NCBI GenBank assembly: GCA_930367215.1 | Contig: OV884060.1 | Location: 96,496,151 to 96,560,150 of the forward strand | Direction of reading: 5' to 3' | Source: Pollenia angustigena | Lineage: Eukaryota; Arthropoda; Insecta; Diptera; Polleniidae | DNA length: 64,000 bases | Part shown: one piece after another, positions 56,578-64,000 of the stretch | How positions within the stretch are numbered: position 1 is the first letter of the stretch | Layout: the number at the start of each line of letters is the position of its first letter | Notes under the pieces: generated by a model | What the model saw: the letters and a program-made list of their open reading frames with translations, nothing else | What the model was told of the DNA's origin: nothing | Databases searched by the model: none | Made by a program: the position numbers and the translations under genes

Positions 56578-57820
56578 CAGTAGAATCGCGATAATTCGTA
56601 ATCGCAAGGGACCGGCAATTTCTTACGAATTATAGGGGTTTTCGATTTAGCGGGATTTCGATTTACCGGGGTTTAAATAAAATTAATACGAATTAACGGG
56701 GTTTTTCAATTTATTTACTATAACAATAAAAAACTCATAAAAGACAATTGAAGCACAGCCGCGAATAACGTTTTAAGTTACAAAATAATAATTTTCCAGG
56801 AGAGCAAAAAAAAACGTATTTTTGACAGGCAGCATTATCTGTTTTAAAAAAATTTTTTTCTAGTAATAAAAATAATGATAATAAAAAATTTTATGCAAAA
56901 GGCTTTTAAAACATTATTCCGCACTGCAAACCCATTCCGGTTTCATTATTTTGTTAGTAACATGCAATGTTCTTGCACTGGCTGACACTTTGTATGCCAA
57001 TTTGAAGGCGTTAAGGTGCATAGTTTTGGTTGATTTGATGTTTAATCTGTGTAAGAGAGTAAAGTTAACGGTTATCTGCTAAAAAACAGTTTTTGCAAAA
57101 TGTGGCGTTTACAACGTTATTCGCGGCTGGGCTTCAATTGTTAAAAATAAAATATACCTATAAAAATTATTTATGTAACAAACTGATCTTACTTGAGGGT
57201 TACACGATCAAGTTTTGCCTATCAATTTTTAATACACTCACACTTTTTTACCAATACACTCATACTTTTAAAAATTGATACGAACTTGCCTTTAAAATTC
57301 TCTTGCCAGTGAGTGTTTCAATTTACGTTCAAGAAAACAGCTGATTTCAAGGTTAGTGAGCAAATTTTTCGTTTCTCTTTATAATTTTTTTTTTTAATGA
57401 CATCTTGAAAGTAAATTGCTTTCAACTTGCGTGCAGCCTACGTCACAGCTGCCAATTTTTGCATATTTTGACAAACAGTATATGTAAAAGACTATCAAGA
57501 AAAGCTTGATCGTGTGGCTGCAATGTAAAGAAAATAAACACACGAACAAGCAAAAGCCCACGCAAAAAAACGGTAAACAAAAAATCATTATTTCCATGTT
57601 TCTGTTGTTTTTATTACGAATTATAAGTGGTAGTTAGCAAACAATTACGATTTATAAGATGTAAAGACGATTTTCTTCGAAAAAAAATTACGAATTATCG
57701 AGGGGACCAAAATGTATGGAAATTTTACGAATTAACGAGATTTTTTCAAGGGACCGACAGTTTATTACGAATTATCGGGAATTACGATTTATCGGGGTAC
57801 GAATTATCGGGATTTGACTG
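56578..57820. mobile_element. pogo/Tigger-like non-autonomous element, TA duplication
   Basis: CAGTAGAATCGCGATAATTC and CGAATTATCGGGATTTGACTG form the ends, with TA on both sides. Many AC/TCGAATTA(T)CG(G)GG motifs repeat next to both ends (56600-56700 and 57690-57810). A family-E element is nested inside. No transposase. Confidence 0.75.
57192..57527. mobile_element. Family E element, short copy
   Basis: It starts CTTGAGGGTTACACGATCAA and ends TTGATCGTGTGGCTGCAATG, in the opposite orientation to the copy at 51885-53213. The inner TIR-like blocks (GATACGAACTTGCC, AAAGTAAATTGCTTTCAACT) match that copy. Confidence 0.75.
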
Positions 57821-57840
57821 TATAAGTTTTTGTTAAACTA

Positions 57841-58015
57841 ATTGGGCCTAATGTATTAATGTAAATAAAAAACCTTTTTTACATGTTTCTCCCAACGTTT
57901 CGTCAATTATTTGTTGACATCTTCTGGGGTTGTCTATTTAATATTTTTTTTATAAAAAACAATATATTATTACAAAATTAGAAAATAACTAATAAATATA
58001 CTTACAATTACTAAA
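57841..58015 (-). mobile_element. Penelope-like 3' end relic with hammerhead-like hairpin
   Basis: Minus-strand sequence shares the Penelope 3' pattern with 4431-4470. At 57891-57929 it has CCAGAAGA, a GTCAA/TTGAC stem with 7-nt loop, then GAAACGTTGGG. GAAA is intact; U4 of the core is A. No ORF remains. Confidence 0.55.
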
Positions 58016-58017
58016 GA

Positions 58018-58116
58018 TGTTATGATACTTGCTATTTTTTGTATTGGATTTTTTTAGGATTGACTGAATGAAACAACAAATGCGAGAAAGAACAAGAAAT
58101 ACAATTTGATAAACAA
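58018..58116 (+). repeat. Duplicate of 49276-49374
   Basis: About 99 bases (from GTTATGATACTTGCTATTTT to AGAAATACAATTTGATAAA) are essentially identical to the sequence between the two 8-bp-TSD elements at 49.3 kb. The source family is unknown. Confidence 0.8.
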
Positions 58117-58349
58117 ACCCTTTTTCTGATTGACATTTCTCATATTTATTTTTTTCTTTGACTTAAACAAAAATAATGGTAAAAGCTTGGGCAGATGAAA
58201 CTATTTTGTAGTTATCAAAGTACTCAATTTGAAGAGAGTAATAAAAAAGTCCTCTCATTTTAAGGAGAGTGACTCAAATATGGCTATTTAAAATTGAGTG
58301 CTTTTTCAAGAAGTGCTACCAAGGTAAATTATTTTTAGAACCTAACAGT

Positions 58350-58822
58350 ACGTTTACATTTGACAGTACTGGCAAGACAGTAAGAACATACATATTAGTT
58401 TCCAAAAACACTACTAGCTGTCTTCGTGACGTAGGCGTCCAGACAGTAGTTAAGACAGTTCACTTTTAAAAATTAGTCAAACGTGAATGTTGCTGTTCAA
58501 GTCCAGCTAAATGTGTGTTTACATGAACTAAACAAACTTAAAAACAGCTTAAAATAACTATATTGTGTTTACAAACATAACACTTAACTAAAATATAAAA
58601 AATCAAAGCAAAATATGTTTAATTTTCTTTACATTTTGATTTTTTTTCCTCTTTTGCTAACAAAACTTCCGATTACTGTTAGCAAATGTCAAATAACTGT
58701 CCAATTTTACTGTCTGCAAAATTTGCTAGACAGTAGACAAGACAGTTGGAAAAGTGTGCATGTATTAGTAAAAAAGTTTGCATGTATTGCTACTGTCTTG
58801 CCAGTACTGGCAAATGTAAACG
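58350..58822. mobile_element. DNA element with CGTTTACATTTG inverted repeats
   Basis: ACGTTTACATTTGACAGTAC and on to TGGCAAGACAGTA at the left is mirrored by TACTGTCTTGCCAGTACTGG and CAAATGTAAACG at the right. About 35-bp TIRs with subterminal CAGACAGTAG-type repeats. No ORF; no clear TSD. Confidence 0.7.
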
Positions 58823-59671
58823 CCATGTAACATAATGAACATCAGCGTTGCCAGAAAAATGATTTTATCATATTTTTGATAATTTTTTTTTACCAAAATA
58901 TAATTTTCCTCAAATAGAAAATTATTTGAGAAGAACTTATGAGCTGTTTCCAAAGACTAAAAAACTGAGCGTTTTTCATATAAATTTTACAATACAATCA
59001 ATCGCCTGTCACTTAAAAACAGCACCTTAGAAACGAGAAAATTTTACTTTAAGTATGTTTGTTCAAGCAACACAATTTTTCTACAGTTTTTAAAAGCAGT
59101 AACTTTTTAAAACCATACAGTTTTGTATGACCTTATTTATTGCTTTTACACACTTTACATTTTTGTCTTCTGTGTCTAGCATATACAAAAATGCTAATGA
59201 CCATACAAAATACAGGGTGGCGCATAAGTATCGTAATGATATATTTAAAGAATACAGTAGTTGTGGTTACCTGCTCAAAAGTGCAGCTTAAGTAAAATGT
59301 TTGATTTAAAAGTAGATTAAAAAAATTATTTTATTACTACATAAATTTATATATTATTAATATTTTATTTCAGCCGAGCTAGCATTTTCAATCGTATAGG
59401 AGTCCACTGGGAATCTCACAAAGAGTGTTTTTGATCGTCGACAAGCTCATTTTTTGATTGTAGACAATTCCTCGCACGGAAGAAACTGTTACACGTGCTG
59501 ATTCCTATGAGAGATTCTACCATAACGCAACGAAAAATGCTCATATTAATTGTAAAGGGAATCGTTTATGATGTATGTAGAGATTATCTAACGAGTCTTT
59601 CAAAAAGCATGCCAAGAGTAGTTCAAGACTCATGTAGGTATTATTTTACAACTCGTGAAATGCTCAGCCGT
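58823..59671. other. AT-rich non-coding stretch
   Basis: No gene recognised. CAGGGTGGCGCATAAGTATC near 59213 could be one terminus of a DNA element, but no inverted partner was found. Confidence 0.35.
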
Positions 59672-59894
59672 ATGACTGAGCTACCTTAATAAGGGCATCA
59701 AGCGTATTTTTCATGCTAAAACTTCTAATTTTCATAAAATTTCTATAAAATAAACCTTAAGGTCGCGAAATTAACACCATCCTGTCGGAAAATCCGTTTT
59801 TACAGATCCTTAGGCCGGTTTGTTTTATTAAAATTGTATTGGCAATAGCATTTTCATACTTCAAAAACGGTCTTATTTAGGTAGCTCAGTAACT
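59672..59894. mobile_element. MITE-like inverted repeat (CTGAGCTACCTTAATAAG)
   Basis: GACTGAGCTACCTTAATAAG at the left and CTTATTTAGGTAGCTCAGT at the right are near-perfect inverse copies about 200 bp apart. Weak call for the exact ends. Confidence 0.5.
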
Positions 59895-60219
59895 GTTATA
59901 CGACTCTTACAGAGAGTCCCAAAAGGTTCATTCCAAGATTTAAGGACGAGCGAGTCAAAAAATAAATAATAAATTACAATAAGATTTAGATGTTTTTGTT
60001 TTGTTACTCGTCAGATAATCATGAGAAGATTATTTTAGGAGTTGTATATTAAACATAATCGTCTAACAAACAGCCTATGCTAGCTGGGAAATAACAGATC
60101 ATTTTATACATGTATGTATGTTTATTTAATATGAAAGAAACATTAACAAAAACAATGAGAATTCACAAAGAACATAAAAATTTATGGAAAAAATTTGGCT
60201 ACCAAATATTTTTATGTGT
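59895..60219. other. Non-coding spacer
   Basis: Nothing recognised. Confidence 0.35.
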
Positions 60220-60530
60220 GCAGCTAACTTTGATGTTTTGTATGAAAATATTTTAAAGCTGCCCAAAAATATGAAAAATGTGCAGGTATACAAAATGCAC
60301 GTAAAAAAGGATTTGAAGAATAATTCCAGAAAATATGTATTTTGGGCAGTTAAGTCAAAGTGCAGCTAACTTTGATTTTTTGTATGAAAACAATTTTAAA
60401 ATGCCAAAAATTGTGTGCATTTATCTTAAATGTGCAGGTATAGAAAGTTCACTTAAAAAAGGAATTTGCATGGAAATATAAAGAATAATTAAAAAAATTA
60501 ACAATTTTGTGCAGTTAAGTCAAAAGTGCA
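60220..60530. repeat. Two diverged 142-bp tandem units
   Basis: GCAGCTAACTTTGAT begins at 60220 and again at 60362. Each unit contains ATGTGCAGGTATA and ends near GCAGTTAAGTCAAA. Confidence 0.7.
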
Positions 60531-61879
60531 CGTAAACAAAAGGCAGTTAAGTCAAAACTACTGTAACTTTTTTTCTGATTTTCTCAAACGTCGGCATTTA
60601 TTAAAATTTAGATTTAAGCTTGAAAATATGTTCACATTATGTTTTGAAGATTATATCTTTAAAATGGTGGCCATTAATTGCTTCGACCTGATGTGCATTT
60701 CCAATAACTTTTTTTAATTTCACTTGGATAGTTCTTAACTTATTGTCAAGCACCTTACCCTTAATGCAACTCCAAAGAAAATATCGGGAGCTGTTAAATT
60801 AAGCGAAAGCGGAACTTAAGCGACTCAATAAGTCGCCAATTTCAATAAATGAACGATTTGAGACACAAATGTCAAATATTTCAAGGACAATATATTGAAA
60901 AATTTGCTTAATAAGCTACTTAACATGCCTCTGCATTCCGAAAGTGTTGCAGACACGGTCACCGCAACACCTAGTAAAAGTTCTGATAAGTCTACCAGAA
61001 CTAACTTTGGAGTGTTTGTGAAAATGTTATAAGAAAGAAGAAGTCTCAAGATACCTTAGATTTTCTAGAGATGCATTTTCGCTTGTTTACTAACGGAATG
61101 AATTGTTATACCCAAAATTTAAGAACATGGCGCAGAAATCAGTTCTGTCGCATCTGAGATACATAAACAAAATTCTTATTAATTTTAACTTTAAATAATA
61201 ATCTCTAACACTTTTCTTGTTTAAGAAATAATAAAACTTTTGGTAATTTTACCATGAATTAAAATTCAGTTCGTAGTTTTTAAAATATTATTATCAATTT
61301 CAAATATTTATACTTACACAGTAGTCTTATAATAAAGAAATTACTCTACATGAGATTTGTTAATTTTACCTTAAACTTAAATTTTATGTTCGTATCGGTA
61401 TCGCCGATATTTTCTTTTGTGTATAGGTATCGGTAAAAAGACGTCTCTTTAAATCCCTACTTTAAAGCTTTCAAATGATACTTATATTGGCCACAAGTTC
61501 AGAATTGTAGTGGAAAATTGCATAGACATATGCATATCTGAAAACTTCGGTGTACATTTACAGGAAAACAAAACGAAATTTTCGAAAATTATTTTTGTTA
61601 TCTATACACTTCTAAAATCAAATTAACGCGAGAGGTATAACGCGTTTCTTTCTCTTTTAAAAACTGTAAATTTTGTATGATAAACAAAAACCATTTTTGT
61701 TTTCTCTTTTAAAACTGTTAATTTTGTATGATAAACAATAACCATTTTTGTCAATTTGGTTTTGTTTTCATGTAAATGTTCACTTATTCGAAGCGTATTT
61801 CAGAATAGCCACGATTACTTTTATTTTTAAGTTTTGTATGTATTTGGAGGTGCATTTGTAAACTAGATTTGTTCCAAAA
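60531..61879. other. Non-coding stretch with one short tandem repeat
   Basis: No gene seen. From 61649 to 61750 a 52-bp unit (TCTCTTTTAAAA...AACCATTTTTGT) is repeated twice. Around 61390-61435 GTATCGGTATCGCCGATATT is a short palindromic run. Confidence 0.45.
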
Positions 61880-62100
61880 CTCCTTACATACCACTGTTGC
61901 AAAAAACTTTTTCTCATAACATTCCAGTATTTATTGGAAAATAACAAAAATTACAGATAATTCTCGCACTGTACAAAGAATACTATTAAAAAAACTATTG
62001 AAGTTTTAAAAAACAAAATTTAACAAAAATTATTTATGGCATAAATTAGCTAATCTGGCAACACGCATTAATCTGGCAATGCGCAGAAAATGTAAAAACT
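61880..62100. repeat. Diverged copy of the 6.1-6.26-kb TIR region
   Basis: ACTTTTTCTCATAACATTCC through ATTACAGATAATTCTCGC corresponds, with many differences, to the sequence at 6193-6255. It is followed by two CTGGCAA(C/T)(A/G)CGC motifs. Confidence 0.45.
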
Positions 62101-62289
62101 ATGTTAAACTTGGCAGCACAAAATATTATTGGCTATTTGGTTGTCAACAGGGCTGTCAGATTTTTTTGAGCTCCATTGCCAAACCGGATGTCAGAAATTG
62201 CCAAAAATCGCCAAACGTCGATTTTGTTCAGTTTTTGTAAATTTTCTTTTTTTTAAATTAAATTTTGCATACAAAAAACGCTAAATTTG

Positions 62290-64000
62290 GGGACGTCGTT
62301 CATATATGGAAAAAACCCGAAAAAGCTACACTAGCAAGTGCTTCTCTGCATAGCCGGCCTTTTGGCGGACGCAAGAATTTTCTCCTTTATGGTATAACAA
62401 GTACCGATTTCGCTAAGTAAAGCTTCTAAAATCTGTCTTGTTTTCGAACAAAGGCCGTTTACGCAGAGAAGCTTTAGTTAGCGAAGCCGGTGTTTGTTAT
62501 ACCATAGAGGAGAAAATCATTGCGTTCGGCCGAAGGCCGGCTATGCAGAGAAGCACTTCTAGTGTAGCTTTTTCGGGTTTTTTCCATATATGAACGACGT
62601 CCCCAAATTTAGGGGCTTAGTTCATTTTGGGTTTGGGGAGTTAATTCATTGGGGACTTAGTTCATACCGCCATTTTTGACATAAAACAGGGCGACATGAA
62701 ACAACAAAGCATTTTCTACATGAAATAGGGTGAAATACAATCATTATCAAAAATATGGCTTTATGTCTCATTTTACGGAAAAAATTTATGGCGTTAAGTC
62801 CCATTATATTGAGACTTAATGGCATATGCCCTTATGTCTCAATGAATAACATTTCCGGTTTTACTTTGTTATCTTGCCGAAATACTCTCCCATACACCGA
62901 AAACAAGAAGAAGATATTATTCTCTATAAAATGGCTAAAGTTGCCATATCTATTCACAATATTTCGCTATTTTAACTTGGCCGCACCTAAGTTTAGTTCT
63001 GCTCGGCAGGGCTGTCAGATATGGCGATTTCTCGCCAAACGTGGCGATTTTGAAACGTGTCTGGCAATGGGATTTCCCATTTGGCGACTGGCGACTTTTA
63101 TGGCGATTTCTGATATAACTGGCTATTTTTAGCATTTATATTATTTCGGCGATTTTGTTGAACAACTTGTCATTTTTTGTTATCATTACTAATATAAAAA
63201 AAACATATTAAGTGAATTTTATATTCAGTCACTATTTAATTCTATAAGTATGTAGGTCAAAACTCCAGTAATGAAATCGGTGAGGCTGAAGTGTACGATA
63301 TTGTAGGCTTGTGTACTCAATTTAAGTTTTTAGCTGAATACATATGAATATAATCTCCATTTTATTTAATTTAAAAAAAAATTTTTTCTTAGTTTTTGGC
63401 GATTTTTGACTGAAAAATTATGGTGGGGTGTCACAAAGCCATAGGACATAAAGCCATATGGCGTCAAGTCCCATTCCATTGAGACATAAGGGCAAATGCC
63501 ATTAAGTCTCAATATAATGGGACTTAACGCCATAAATTGTTTCCGTAAAATGAGACATAAAGCCATATTTTTGATAATGATTGTATTTCACCCTATTTCA
63601 TGTAGAAAATGCTTTGTTGTTTCATGTCGCCCTGTTTTATGTCAAAAATGGCGGTATGAACTAAGTCCCCAATGAATTAACTCCCCAAACCCAAAATGAA
63701 CTAAGCCCCTAAATTTGGGGACGTCGTTCATATATGAAAAAAACCGAAAAAGCTAAACTAGCAAGTGCTTCTCTGAATAGCAGGCCTTTGGCCGGACGCA
63801 ATGATTTTCTCCTCTATGGTATAACAAACACCGGCTTCGCTAACTAAAGATTCTCTGCGTAAACGGCCTTTGTTCGAAAACAAGACAGATTTTAGAAGCT
63901 TTACTTAGCGAAATCGGTACTTTTTATACCATAAAGGAGAAAATTCTTGCGTCCGCCAAAAGGCCGGCTATACAGAGAAGCTTTAGTAAACGAAGCCGGT
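62290..64000. mobile_element. Foldback element with compound inverted arms, runs off the window
   Basis: The left arm (62290-62853) and right arm (63479 to the window end) are inverted copies. Each arm has two parts. The outer part is itself partly palindromic (GGGGACGTCGTTCATATATG at 62290 and its inverse at 62593-62612). The inner part contains AAATTTAGGGGCTTAGTTCA, GCGACATGAAACAACAAAG and ACTTAATGGCATATGCC. The middle (62854-63478) has a CAGGGCTGTCAGAT hAT-like motif and no ORF of note. The right arm would end about 37 bases past the window. Confidence 0.8.

Noticed and set aside
62755..63132. 125-codon open frame at the foldback element
   Set aside because: It crosses from the inverted arm into the middle and is mirrored by open frames on the other arm; no domain.

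Overview
The window looks like nuclear DNA of a higher dipteran, probably a calyptrate-type fly with a large AT-rich genome; this is inferred from the families present, not from a species marker. The evidence is one intron-containing host gene (mRpL43, a mitochondrial ribosomal protein gene) and a dense, nested pile of insect transposable elements: 412/mdg1-like LTR, Jockey and CR1-group LINEs, a LOA-like LINE, Penelope-like elements with GIY-YIG domains, P/hAT/pogo/Tc1/Harbinger-type DNA elements, tRNA-derived SINE-like repeats, Helitron-like arrays and satellites.

The main organising fact is that the mRpL43 gene on the minus strand spans positions 45705 down to 7562. Exon 1 (45569-45705), a 54-bp intron, exon 2 (45408-45514), then a 37,523-bp intron 2 (7885-45407), then exon 3 (7562-7884). 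All splice sites are GT/AG and the codons split across the junctions join in phase (137+107+323 = 567 nt, 188 codons plus stop). Nearly everything between 7.9 and 45.4 kb is therefore intronic transposon and satellite. A cluster of TATCGATA (DRE-type) motifs lies just upstream of the start codon.

Layout: 1-2374, the 3' end of a 412/mdg1-like LTR retrotransposon. 2717-6384, nested inverted-repeat elements with a Penelope-like relic. 7291-7474, a MITE beyond the mRpL43 3' end. 8.8-12.8 kb, DNA elements, a family-A satellite fragment and a 382-bp tandem array. 13.2-13.8 kb, a P-like transposase relic. 14.0-27.5 kb, a family-A satellite (about 490 bp units) invaded by a full-length Jockey LINE, a small MITE, a 225-bp tandem array and a 5.5-kb Helitron-like tandem complex. 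27.5-29.7 kb, a SINE-like repeat, a GC-rich LOA-like 5' fragment and a MITE. 29.7-38.9 kb, a CR1-group LINE split by a second, inverted Jockey copy. 39.8-40.7 kb, broken fragments of two host genes (one is asparaginyl-tRNA synthetase). 40.7-43.8 kb, a six-unit SINE palindrome. 44.0-45.35 kb, LINE, Tc1 and MITE relics.

Upstream of the gene (46-64 kb) there is a 159-bp satellite, several DNA elements with clear target-site duplications (8 bp for hAT/P-like, TTA/TAA for Harbinger-like, TA for pogo-like), two Harbinger-like elements carrying MADF-domain ORFs, further Penelope relics, and a large foldback element that runs off the right edge. No bacterial-type features, rRNA, functional tRNA or CRISPR were seen. 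All coordinates and repeat comparisons were made by eye.
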